From contig NZ_SPQL01000006.1 of assembly GCF_004570385.1 (NCBI RefSeq), forward strand, positions 124,001-188,000: DNA of 64,000 bases. The letters run 5' to 3'. Position numbers and translations under genes: made by a program. Position 1 is the first letter of the stretch. Each line of letters opens with the position of its first letter. This document shows, piece by piece, positions 1-7,598 of the stretch. This DNA is from Blastococcus sp. CT_GayMR19. Its GTDB lineage: Bacteria; Actinomycetota; Actinomycetes; Mycobacteriales; Geodermatophilaceae. Under the pieces are notes generated by a model. The model ran no database searches. It was not told where the DNA came from and saw only the letters and a program-made list of their open reading frames with translations.

Positions 1-1
1 C

Positions 2-343
2 CGGACGCTGCTGGCGGTGCAGGCCGAGGGGCTGGACATCGGCACGTCCGCGGGCGTGCAGGCGTTCGTGGTCCCGCTGGGGGCCGAGGCCAAGCGGGTC
101 GCCGTCCGCCTGGTGGGGGAGCTCCGGCAGGCCGGCGTCGCCGCCGACACCGTCTACGGCGACCGCGGCCTCAAGGGCGCCATGAAGGCCGCCGACCGCT
201 CGGGTGCCTCGCACGTCGTGGTGATCGGCGACCGCGACCTCGCCGAGGGAGTCGGCCAGCTCAAGGACATGTCCACCGGCGAACAGCGGCCGGTCCCGGT
301 CGGGGAGCTGTTCGAGACGGTGCGTGGAACGGTGGGGGCGTGA
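2..343 (+). CDS. hisS: histidyl-tRNA synthetase, C-terminal part (5' end outside window)
   Basis: The last 113 codons of HisRS are present; the gene enters from the left edge. HisRS charges tRNA-His in the cytoplasm. What is seen is the C-terminal anticodon-binding alpha/beta domain, with the family-typical ending: a VVIGDRDLAEG segment, then QLKDMSTGEQ, then a short helix. The catalytic class II core is not in the window. The dispersed junction repeat follows directly after the stop codon. Identification rests on this domain only, but the pattern is characteristic. Confidence 0.9.
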   Translation, partial: RTLLAVQAEGLDIGTSAGVQAFVVPLGAEAKRVAVRLVGELRQAGVAADTVYGDRGLKGAMKAADRSGASHVVVIGDRDLAEGVGQLKDMSTGEQRPVPVGELFETVRGTVGA

Positions 344-497
344 CCGTGAGAAGGACGCGCGAGCGAGCATCGCAGGGAGATGCCGGGAGCCGACAGCGAG
401 TGAGCATCGCAGCGAGCGCCAGTGAGCGAGGAGCGGAGCGAGCGCGGAGGCGACTGACGATCTCGACCGAGGAGCGGAACGAGCGCGGAGTCGAACG
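344..497. repeat. Junction repeat region between hisS and the aldo/keto reductase gene
   Basis: The 154-bp gap is built of GAGCGAG/GCGGAG-type purine-rich repeats. Positions 400-442 form a 43-bp unit that recurs with one mismatch at 22577-22619 and in shortened form at 23964-24005. Partial copies lie on both sides (GAGCGAGCATCGCAG at 361-375, GAGGAGCGGAACGAGCGCGG at 469-488). No gene is seen. The right end, GGAGTCGAACG, sits where a ribosome binding site for the next gene would be. Confidence 0.85.
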
Positions 498-1487
498 ATG
501 AGCATGGAGCAGCGGCCCTTGGGGCGAACGGGCGCGGACGTGTCGGTCATCGGGCTGGGCACCTGGCAGCTCGGCGGCGACTGGGGGGACGTCGACGACG
601 ACGCCGCCGCCGAGGTCCTGGACGCCGCCCTCGACGCCGGGGTCACCCTGCTCGACACCGCCGACGTCTACGGCGACGGCCGGTCGGAGGTGCGGATCCG
701 TCAGTCGCTGGCCGCCCGGTCCGACCGTCCCTTCGTCGCCACCAAGGCCGGCCGCCGGGCCGATCCCTTCGAGGCGGCCCAGTACACGCCGGAGAACCTG
801 CGGGCGTGGGTCGACCGGTCCCGCCGCAACCTCGGCGTCGACACCCTGGACCTCGTCCAGCTGCACTGCCCGCCCCCCGCGACCTACGAGGACGACCGCG
901 TGTACGACACGCTGGACGCCCTGGTCGCCGAGGAGGCGATCGCCGCCTACGGGGTCTCGGTCGAGTCGGTTGCGGAGGGTCTGCGCGCGATCCAGCGCCC
1001 CGGCGTCCAGTCGCTGCAGGTCATCCTCAACATCTTCCGACGCAAGCCGCTGGAGGAGCTGCTGCCGGCCGCGCGGAGGGCCGACGTCGGGATCCTCGCC
1101 CGGGTGCCCCTGGCCAGCGGGCTCCTGACCGGCAAGTACGACGAGTCGACGACGTTCCCGGCCGACGACCACCGGAACTTCAACCGGCACGGCGAGGCCT
1201 TCGACGTCGGCGAGACCTTCGCCGGCGTGCCCTTCGAGGTCGGGGTGGACGCCGCACGGGAGGTCGCCGCGATCGCCGGGCCCGACGTGCCGACGTCCGC
1301 GTTCGCGCTGCGCTGGGTGATCGACCAGCCCGGCGTCACCACCGTCATCCCCGGCGCCCGCAACGTCTCCCAGGTGCGCGGCAACGTCGCCGCCGCCACC
1401 CTCGCCCCGCTCTCGCAGTCCCAGCTCAGCGACCTCGAGCGCGTGTACGACGAGCGCATCCGCGCCCACGTCCACGACCGCTGGTAA
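498..1487 (+). CDS. aldo/keto reductase
   Basis: 329 aa, the usual size for an NADPH-dependent (alpha/beta)8 aldo/keto reductase. The N-terminus (RPLGRTGADVSVIGLGTW) is typical. The catalytic tetrad can be placed as D53 and Y58 (in LLDTADVYG), K83 (in ATK) and H123 (in LVQLH). The C-terminus carries the cofactor-binding segment ending TTVIPGARNVSQVRGN. The physiological substrate cannot be told from sequence. It starts directly after the junction repeat, and 45 bp separate it from aspS, so the two could be co-transcribed. Confidence 0.9.
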   Translation: MSMEQRPLGRTGADVSVIGLGTWQLGGDWGDVDDDAAAEVLDAALDAGVTLLDTADVYGDGRSEVRIRQSLAARSDRPFVATKAGRRADPFEAAQYTPENLRAWVDRSRRNLGVDTLDLVQLHCPPPATYEDDRVYDTLDALVAEEAIAAYGVSVESVAEGLRAIQRPGVQSLQVILNIFRRKPLEELLPAARRADVGILARVPLASGLLTGKYDESTTFPADDHRNFNRHGEAFDVGETFAGVPFEVGVDAAREVAAIAGPDVPTSAFALRWVIDQPGVTTVIPGARNVSQVRGNVAAATLAPLSQSQLSDLERVYDERIRAHVHDRW

Positions 1488-1532
1488 CCGGCCACCCGGT
1501 CCTTCCCACCGCCCTCTGAAAGGCCCTTCTCA

Positions 1533-3308
1533 GTGCTTCGCACCCACGACGCCGGCACGCTCCGCGCGTCCGACGCCGGTTCCACCGTCACCCTCGCCGG
1601 CTGGGTCGCCCGCCGCCGCGATCACGGCGGCGTCGTCTTCCTCGACGTGCGGGACGCCTCCGGCTACGTCCAGGTCGTCGTCCGCGAGGAGGAGGCCCAC
1701 CACCTCCGCAACGAGTACTGCGTCCTCGTGACCGGTGAGGTGCGCCGCCGTCCGGAGGGCAACGAGAACCCCGAGCTCCCGACCGGCGAGATCGAGGTGG
1801 CGACGACGTCGCTGCAGGTGCTGTCGGCGTCTGCGCCGCTGCCGTTCCCGATCGAGACCGACCAGGCGGCCGGGGACGACGTCCGCTACGCCTACCGCTA
1901 CCTCGACCTGCGCCGCCAGGGCCCGGCGAAGGCGCTGCGGCTGCGCTCGGAGGTGAACCGGATCGCCCGCGGGGTGATGGCCGGGCACGGGTTCGTCGAG
2001 GTGGAGACGCCGTCGCTGACCCGTTCCACCCCGGAGGGCGCCCGCGACTTCGTCGTCCCGGTCCGGCTGCAGCCCGGCAAGTGGTACGCACTGCCGCAGT
2101 CGCCGCAGCTGTTCAAGCAGCTGCTGATGATCGGCGGGCTGGAGCGGTACTACCAGATCGCCCGCTGCTTCCGGGACGAGGACTTCCGCGCCGACCGGCA
2201 GCCGGAGTTCACCCAGCTCGACTTCGAGATGAGCTTCGTCGAGCGGGACGACGTCCTGGCGATCGCCGAGGACGTCGTCCGGGCGCTGTGGCGCGAGCTG
2301 GCGTCCTACGACGTGCCGGAGATCCCGCGGATGACCTACCGCGAGGCCATGGACCGGTTCGGCTCCGACAAGCCCGACCTGCGCTTCGGCATCGAGCTGA
2401 CCGAGCTCACCTCCTACTTCACCGACACCCCGTTCCGCGTCTTCCAGTCGCCCTACGTCGGGGCCGTCGTCATGCCCGGCGGTGGCTCGCAGCCGCGACG
2501 GGCGTTCGACGCCTGGCAGGACTGGGCGAAGTCCCGCGGTGCCAAGGGCCTCGCGTACGTCACGATCAGCGAGGACGGCGAGCTGGGCGGGCCGGTCGCC
2601 AAGAACATCTCCGACGCCGAGCGCGGAGGCCTGGTCGAGGCCGTCGGCGCGAAGCCGGGCGACTGCGTCTTCTTCGCCGCAGGCCAGCGCCGGTCCTCCC
2701 AGGAGCTGCTCGGCGCCGCCCGGAACGAGATCGCCAAGCGCCTCGAGCTGATCGAGCCCGGCACGTGGTCGTTCCTGTTCGTCGTCGACTTCCCGATGTT
2801 CGAGCAGACCGAGAGCGGCGACTGGACGTTCATGCACCACCCGTTCACCTCGCCCACGCCGGACTACCGGGAGTCCTTCGCCGAGAACAAGGGCGAGGCG
2901 CTGTCCGACGCCTACGACATGGTGATCAACGGCAACGAGGTGATGAGCGGCTCGGTGCGTATCCACGACGCCGGGCTGCAGGAGCGTGTGTTCGAGACCC
3001 TCGGGATGTCCCGCGAGGAGGCCCGCGAACGGTTCGGGTTCTTCCTGGAGGCGTTCGCCTACGGACCGCCGCCGCACGCGGGTGCCGCGCTCGGCTGGGA
3101 CCGGCTCTCGGCGCTGCTGACCGGCGTCGACTCGATCCGCGAGGTCATCGCCTTCCCGAAGACCGGCGCCGGGTTCGACCCGCTGACCGGCGCGCCGACA
3201 CCGATCACCGACGCGCAGCGCACCGAGGCCGGCATCGACGCCAAGCCGGAGGAGCCGCCGCTGCCGGGCCACCCAGGCGCGCCCGGGCCGAGCAACCCGA
3301 CCAGCTGA
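1533..3308 (+). CDS. aspS: aspartyl-tRNA synthetase
   Basis: 591 aa class IIb synthetase of the bacterial type. Order: N-terminal OB-fold anticodon-binding domain ([19 protein letters not shown]), catalytic core with motif 2 ([20 protein letters not shown]), the bacterial GAD insertion domain, and motif 3 ([11 protein letters not shown]). Its C-terminus ([13 protein letters not shown]) closely resembles mycobacterial AspRS. The GTG start is preceded by GAAAGG about 8 bp upstream. No AsnRS gene is in the window, so whether this enzyme also charges tRNA-Asn for an amidotransferase route cannot be judged here. It converges on the DUF559 gene with a palindrome between them. Confidence 0.96.
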   Translation: MLRTHDAGTLRASDAGSTVTLAGWVARRRDHGGVVFLDVRDASGYVQVVVREEEAHHLRNEYCVLVTGEVRRRPEGNENPELPTGEIEVATTSLQVLSASAPLPFPIETDQAAGDDVRYAYRYLDLRRQGPAKALRLRSEVNRIARGVMAGHGFVEVETPSLTRSTPEGARDFVVPVRLQPGKWYALPQSPQLFKQLLMIGGLERYYQIARCFRDEDFRADRQPEFTQLDFEMSFVERDDVLAIAEDVVRALWRELASYDVPEIPRMTYREAMDRFGSDKPDLRFGIELTELTSYFTDTPFRVFQSPYVGAVVMPGGGSQPRRAFDAWQDWAKSRGAKGLAYVTISEDGELGGPVAKNISDAERGGLVEAVGAKPGDCVFFAAGQRRSSQELLGAARNEIAKRLELIEPGTWSFLFVVDFPMFEQTESGDWTFMHHPFTSPTPDYRESFAENKGEALSDAYDMVINGNEVMSGSVRIHDAGLQERVFETLGMSREEARERFGFFLEAFAYGPPPHAGAALGWDRLSALLTGVDSIREVIAFPKTGAGFDPLTGAPTPITDAQRTEAGIDAKPEEPPLPGHPGAPGPSNPTS

Positions 3309-3322
3309 CGCCGGTTCCGAGT

Positions 3323-3390
3323 TGATCATCGGGTTGTTGCCGCCCGGTTGAGCGCGCCGGCGCGTGTCGGCGGCAACAACTCGGTGATCA
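3323..3390. repeat. 22-bp inverted repeat (palindrome copy A), possible bidirectional terminator
   Basis: Arms 3323-3344 (TGATCATCGGGTTGTTGCCG plus CC) and 3369-3390 are reverse complements with two mismatches, around a 24-nt GC-rich loop. It fills the gap between convergent aspS and the DUF559 gene. The outermost TGA of the right arm, read on the minus strand (3388-3390), is the stop codon of the DUF559 gene. There is no T-tract. A second copy lies at 4343-4408, so it is a dispersed element and not a one-off hairpin. Confidence 0.85.
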
Positions 3391-4263
3391 CGCTCCGGGA
3401 TGCCAGCCGCGGCTGACGAGCGCCCGACGCGTGCGATCCAGCAGAACCGTGGGGCCGTTGACGTGGCGGGACGCGAAGCGCAGCGTCAGCCATCCGTCGG
3501 CGGCCATCAAGGAGTAGCGGTCGATGTCCCGGCCGAACTGATCGCGCTCTGCGTGGTGTCGACCCTCGTACTCCAGTGCGACCCGCCACCGTGCATAGCC
3601 GAGATCAGCATGGGCCACCTCGCGGCCCCATCGATCGTGGACGGGCAGCTGCGCCTCCGGGTCCGGCAGGTCGCTGATCAGGAGCCAGTAGCGCATGAGG
3701 CTCTCGGGACGGGACATGGCGAGCGCCGAGATCATCTGTGCGCATGCCCGTGCGCGGACGACTCCCCGTACCCGATCGGCCCGGGCGAGCCGGCGCGCCA
3801 GCCCCTCGGCGGTCAGCAGCCCGCGGCGGATGAGAGCGTCTCCGATCACCACGAGCTCGGCAGCCGAGGTCCTTCCTGCCAGGTCGAGATACGTCTGTTC
3901 GCCCGACGTGACGCGTAGCCCCTCGAATGCGACGACGTCCTCGTCCTCGAGCTGCCGGACGTGCATCTGCAGCCCGCGCCGCTGGGGTAACACCTTCTGT
4001 GCGGGCACCACCGCATGAACGGTGGGGGAGCACCGGGTCGGCAGCGCGTACAGCTCTGCCGCCGTCTCCAGCCCGAAGGCGGCACCGGCCGGTAGGACCC
4101 GGGACCACGCACGGCACCGCTCGGCGAGGGTGGGTTCCACCACCGACGAGAGATAGACGCCGCGGCTCACGCGCAGGCCGTCAGCGACGATCTGCCTTCT
4201 CCGGGCGCCGCCGTCGAGGGCTCCCCGCCATGTGTAGACCGAGCCCAGTTCGACGTCTTCCAT
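3388..4263 (-). CDS. DUF559-type (Vsr-like) predicted nuclease with AbiEi-like N-terminus
   Basis: 291 aa. Residues about 1-75 resemble the winged-helix start of AbiEi-family proteins (G-LRVSRGVYL). The last 90 or so residues resemble DUF559 / very-short-patch-repair endonuclease folds: an acidic residue in ADLGYARW, then a strand reading VALEYEGRHH, where PD-(D/E)XK-like families keep E-x-(D/E)-G-x-x-H. Such genes are common and multicopy in actinobacteria and have no assigned role. No partner toxin gene is adjacent. The gene lies between two copies of the same palindrome and its stop codon is inside one of them, which could indicate a mobile or cargo gene; that is inference. Confidence 0.75.
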   Translation of the reverse strand: MEDVELGSVYTWRGALDGGARRRQIVADGLRVSRGVYLSSVVEPTLAERCRAWSRVLPAGAAFGLETAAELYALPTRCSPTVHAVVPAQKVLPQRRGLQMHVRQLEDEDVVAFEGLRVTSGEQTYLDLAGRTSAAELVVIGDALIRRGLLTAEGLARRLARADRVRGVVRARACAQMISALAMSRPESLMRYWLLISDLPDPEAQLPVHDRWGREVAHADLGYARWRVALEYEGRHHAERDQFGRDIDRYSLMAADGWLTLRFASRHVNGPTVLLDRTRRALVSRGWHPGA

Positions 4264-4311
4264 CGCCGAACCGTGCGGTCTCCGAGCCGCGGCCGGGCCG
4301 GAGAGGGGACA

Positions 4312-4343
4312 GCTGTGGACAGCGCTCGAGGCTGTGGACGGCG
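4312..4343. repeat. 13-bp direct repeat next to palindrome copy B
   Basis: GCTGTGGACAGCG (4312-4324) and GCTGTGGACGGCG (4331-4343) differ by one base and run into the left arm of the palindrome at 4343. They lie in the 143-bp gap upstream of the DUF559 start codon. No promoter is clear there. Confidence 0.6.
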
Positions 4344-4408
4344 ATCATCGAGTTGCTGCCGCTGACACGCGTAGCCACGCCGCAGTCGGCGGCAACAACT
4401 CGATGATC
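4343..4408. repeat. 19-bp inverted repeat (palindrome copy B)
   Basis: Arms GATCATCGAGTTGCTGCCG (4343-4361) and its reverse complement with one mismatch (4390-4408) surround a 28-nt loop. The sequence family is the same as at 3323-3390. On the minus strand the TGA at 4407-4409 is the stop codon of the aldo/keto reductase gene, as in copy A. Termination of that gene is a plausible job, but no T-run follows. Confidence 0.85.
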
Positions 4409-5312
4409 AACTCGGGGGGTGGGCGGGGCGGGCGGGCGGGGGCCAGGTGGCGTTGAGCCTGGCGAGCTGGTCGTCGGTGAGCTTCAGGTCTGCAGCGGCC
4501 GCCGAGTCGATGATCGACTCGGGCCGGGAGGCGCCCGGGATGGGGAGAACGACGTCGGCCTGCGCCAGGTGCCAGGCCAGCGTCACCCGGTAGACCGAGA
4601 CGTCGAGCTCGTCGGCGACCTCCGCGAAGGCCGGGGCGGCGGCGTCCAGCGAGCCGGCCGCCGACACCCCGCCGAACGGGCTCCAGGGCAACCACGCCAG
4701 CCCGGTGGCGGCGCAGTGCGCCAGCTCGTCGGCCGAGGACCGCCAGCCGGGCGAGAACTGGTTCTGCACGCTCACGAGGGCGTCGCCGCAGATCGCCCGG
4801 GCGGCGTCGATCTGGGGAATGTCCGCGTTCGAGATGCCGACCATCCGCACCAGGCCGTCGTCGAACAGCGAGCGCAGGGCGCCCATCGACTCCTCCCACG
4901 GCGTCGCGGGGTCGGGCCGGTGGAACTGGTAGAGCCCGATCGCCTCGACGTGCAGCCGCCGCAGCGAGTCCTCGCAGGCCCGCCGCAGATAGGCCGGCGA
5001 CCCGTCGAGATCCCAGTCCCTGCCGCGCCGCGTGTGCCCGCCCTTGGTCGCGACGAGGACGTCCGCGCGCCCGTACGAGCGCAGCGCGTTGGCCACCAGC
5101 TCCTCGTTGTGCCCGAACTCGGCCTCGTCGCGGGAGTAGGCGTCCGCGGTGTCGATGAGGGTCACCCCGGCGTCCAGCGCGGCATGCACCGTCGCCTCGG
5201 CGTCCGACGGCGAGGGCCGGGGCTGTTTCGTGGAGAGCGGCATCGCGCCGAGGCCGATGGCCCCCACGGCCAGGCGGCCCACGGTGTCGTTGCCGATCGA
5301 TCGCTGCTGCAC
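4407..5312 (-). CDS. aldo/keto reductase
   Basis: 301 aa NAD(P)H-dependent oxidoreductase. The expected tetrad is D54 and Y59 (LIDTADAYS), K90 (ATKGG) and H131 (LYQFH). The cofactor-binding end reads LPIPGASRPESI. It is only distantly similar to the reductase at 498-1487, so it is not a recent duplicate. It is divergent from rarA, 35 bp apart, and its 3' end runs into palindrome copy B. Substrate unknown. Confidence 0.9.
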   Translation of the reverse strand: MQQRSIGNDTVGRLAVGAIGLGAMPLSTKQPRPSPSDAEATVHAALDAGVTLIDTADAYSRDEAEFGHNEELVANALRSYGRADVLVATKGGHTRRGRDWDLDGSPAYLRRACEDSLRRLHVEAIGLYQFHRPDPATPWEESMGALRSLFDDGLVRMVGISNADIPQIDAARAICGDALVSVQNQFSPGWRSSADELAHCAATGLAWLPWSPFGGVSAAGSLDAAAPAFAEVADELDVSVYRVTLAWHLAQADVVLPIPGASRPESIIDSAAAADLKLTDDQLARLNATWPPPARPAHPPS

Positions 5313-5334
5313 GGAAGCAGTCGTGCCCCGCGGG

Positions 5335-5340
5335 TAGCTT
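5335..5340 (+). promoter_or_regulatory. -10 element for leaderless rarA
   Basis: TAGCTT ends 7 bp before the GTG start at 5348 and there is no Shine-Dalgarno sequence, the layout of actinobacterial leaderless transcripts. No convincing -35 box is seen. Confidence 0.5.
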
Positions 5341-5347
5341 CTGAACC

Positions 5348-6685
5348 GTGAGTTCGCTGTTCGACGACCCCGCGGAGGCCGCCGCCGAGGCCGCTGTCGA
5401 CGCCGGGGCTCCGCTCGCCGTCCGCATGCGGCCGCGAGCGCTCGACGAGGTCGTCGGCCAGGAACACCTGCTCGGGCCGCGCGCCCCGCTCCGCCGGCTG
5501 GTGGAGTCCGACGAGCCCATGTCGCTGGTGCTGTACGGCCCGCCGGGAACCGGCAAGACGACGCTGGCCCACGTCATCTCGCTGGCCACCAAGCGGCAGT
5601 TCGTGCAGCTGTCGGCGCTCGACTCGGGCGTCAAGGAGGTCCGCGCGGTCATCACCGCCGCCAAGCGCGAGCTCACCTACGCCGGCCGCCGGACCGTGCT
5701 CTTCATCGACGAGGTCCACCGGTTCTCCAAGACGCAGCAGGACAGCCTGCTCAGCGCGGTCGAGGACCGGATCGTCAGCCTCATCGCCGCGACCACGGAG
5801 AACCCGTTCTTCTCCGTCGTCAGCCCGCTGCTGTCCCGCTCCCTCGTCCTGGCCCTGCAACCGCTGAGCGACGACGACATCCGCGCCGTCCTGCAGCGCG
5901 CCCTCACCAGCGACCGCGGCCTCGACGGCGCCGTCACCCTCACTGGGGAGGCCGAGGAGCACCTGCTCCGGATCGCCGGTGGCGACGCCCGGAAGGCCCT
6001 GACCGCGCTGGAGTCCGGCGCCGGGGCTGCAACGTCCGCCGGCACCGACGTCCTCGACCTGGCGACCCTCGAGACCGCCGTCGCCCAGGCGGCCGTCCGC
6101 TACGACCGGCAGGGCGACCAGCACTACGACGTCACGAGCGCGCTGATCAAGAGCATCCGGGGCAGCGACGTCGACGCCGCCCTGCACTACCTGGCCAGGA
6201 TGGTGGCGGCCGGTGAGGACCCGCGCTTCATCGCGCGGCGACTGGTCATCTCCGCGAGCGAGGACATCGGCATGGCCGACCCGACGGCGTTGCTGACCGC
6301 GGTCGCCGCCGCCGACGCGGTCGCCTTCATCGGCATGCCGGAGGGGCACTTCCCGCTGGCGCAGGCCGTCGTCCACCTGGCGACGGCCCCGAAGTCCAAC
6401 GCCGTCACCGTCGGCATGAGCGAGTCGATGGCCGACGTGCACGCCGGACTCGCCGGACCCGTGCCGCCGGGGCTGCGGGACGCGCACTACGCAGGGGCCA
6501 AGAAGCTCGGCCACGGCAAGACCTACGACTACCCGCACGCCCATCCCGACGGCGTCGTCCCGCAGCAGTACCCGCCCGATGCGCTGGTCGGGAAGGACTA
6601 CTACCGGCCGACCAACAGGGGCGTCGAGGGTCGGCTGGCGGAGCGCCTGGCCAAGCTCCGCGCGATCATCCGCCGCACGCGCTGA
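5348..6685 (+). CDS. rarA: replication-associated recombination protein A (RarA/MgsA AAA+ ATPase)
   Basis: 445 aa. It belongs to the clamp-loader-like AAA+ family that acts at stalled or gapped replication forks. Seen: N-terminal [22 protein letters not shown], Walker [10 protein letters not shown] (about residues 64-72), Walker [10 protein letters not shown], the TTENPFF sensor region, and the MgsA/RarA C-terminal tetramerisation domain ([11 protein letters not shown]). Length and motif order match the family. It is transcribed alone, divergent from an aldo/keto reductase gene. Confidence 0.95.
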   Translation: MSSLFDDPAEAAAEAAVDAGAPLAVRMRPRALDEVVGQEHLLGPRAPLRRLVESDEPMSLVLYGPPGTGKTTLAHVISLATKRQFVQLSALDSGVKEVRAVITAAKRELTYAGRRTVLFIDEVHRFSKTQQDSLLSAVEDRIVSLIAATTENPFFSVVSPLLSRSLVLALQPLSDDDIRAVLQRALTSDRGLDGAVTLTGEAEEHLLRIAGGDARKALTALESGAGAATSAGTDVLDLATLETAVAQAAVRYDRQGDQHYDVTSALIKSIRGSDVDAALHYLARMVAAGEDPRFIARRLVISASEDIGMADPTALLTAVAAADAVAFIGMPEGHFPLAQAVVHLATAPKSNAVTVGMSESMADVHAGLAGPVPPGLRDAHYAGAKKLGHGKTYDYPHAHPDGVVPQQYPPDALVGKDYYRPTNRGVEGRLAERLAKLRAIIRRTR

Positions 6686-6789
6686 CCAACCGTCCACCGA
6701 CGGACGCCTCTCGGGGCCCACGACTACTGTGACCACGCCGGGCCGACGCCCGCCCGAGGCAGAAACGACCGAGGAACAGGAGACCCCGC

Positions 6790-7215
6790 GTGTCCCCAGG
6801 AGAGTGGGCCGGACTGATCGCCGCCCTGGCCTTCGTGCTGCTGGTGGTGTTCCTCGCCATCCCCCTGCTCAAGCTGGGGCGCACGCTCGACGAGACGACG
6901 CTGACCGTCCGACAGGTGCGCGAGCAGAGCGCGCCGATCCTCGGTCAGGCCAGCACGACGGTCGCGCACGTGAACAGCAACCTCGAGCGCGTCGACGACA
7001 TCACCGGCAACGCCGCCAACGTCTCGAGCAACGTCGCCGCCCTGAGCAGCGTCGTCGCCGCCACGCTGGGCAGCCCGCTGATCAAGGTCGCCGCCTTCAG
7101 CTACGGCGTGCGCACCGCGGCGAAGAAGAAGCGTGAGGGTCAGGCCGTCGCCGACGCGGCGGCCCGGGACAAGGAGGCCCGTCGCGCCCGCCGGGCCGAG
7201 CGGAGGAGCTCCTGA
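6790..7215 (+). CDS. DUF948 membrane-anchored protein
   Basis: 141 aa. A single N-terminal membrane segment (about residues 7-28, LIAALAFVLLVVFLAIPLL) is followed by an amphipathic, probably coiled-coil stretch rich in V, N and S, and a strongly basic tail (KKKREG, RRARRAERR). This matches DUF948 proteins, which regularly sit before alaS in actinobacteria and have no known function. The GTG start is preceded by GGAACAGGAG. The stop overlaps the next start (TGATG), so translation of the two is probably coupled. Confidence 0.8.
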   Translation: MSPGEWAGLIAALAFVLLVVFLAIPLLKLGRTLDETTLTVRQVREQSAPILGQASTTVAHVNSNLERVDDITGNAANVSSNVAALSSVVAATLGSPLIKVAAFSYGVRTAAKKKREGQAVADAAARDKEARRARRAERRSS

Positions 7216-7496
7216 TGCGCCGCCTGTTCTGGCTCGCCATGGGCATCACGATCGGTGCCCTCGTCGTCCGCAAGCTCTCCCGCGCCGCGGAGAAGATGAC
7301 GCCCGCGGGCATTGGCGCATCCATAGCCGAGGGCCTGCGCGAGCTCGCCGACGCGATCGGTGACTTCGGCGCGGACGTCCGCGCCGCCGCCGCCGACCGG
7401 GAGGCGGAGCTGCGGGCGGGCACGGGGCTGGACGCGCCGTTGCCCACCGGTGACCAGGTCCAGCTGCCCGGACGGCGCGGCGCGCACTCCGCCTGA
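7215..7496 (+). CDS. small alaS-linked protein, DUF6167-like
   Basis: 93 aa. A short hydrophobic N-terminus (LFWLAMGITIGALVVRKL) is followed by an amphipathic helix and a polar C-terminus. Position (after DUF948, before alaS) and shape fit the uncharacterised DUF6167 family; the family name is recalled and not tested. Its start overlaps the upstream stop by one base. Function unknown. Confidence 0.7.
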   Translation: MRRLFWLAMGITIGALVVRKLSRAAEKMTPAGIGASIAEGLRELADAIGDFGADVRAAAADREAELRAGTGLDAPLPTGDQVQLPGRRGAHSA

Positions 7497-7598
7497 CGCC
7501 CGGTCCGCACGCCGCCCGACGTGGACGACCACCTACCTCCGGCCGGAGGCACCGAGCAGCCCGCTCCGGCGCCGGCCCCGCAGAACTGAGTAGACCTG

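Noticed and set aside
1488-1532. T-box or other leader before aspS
   Set aside because: Only 45 bp separate it from the upstream gene; no specifier or antiterminator structure fits.
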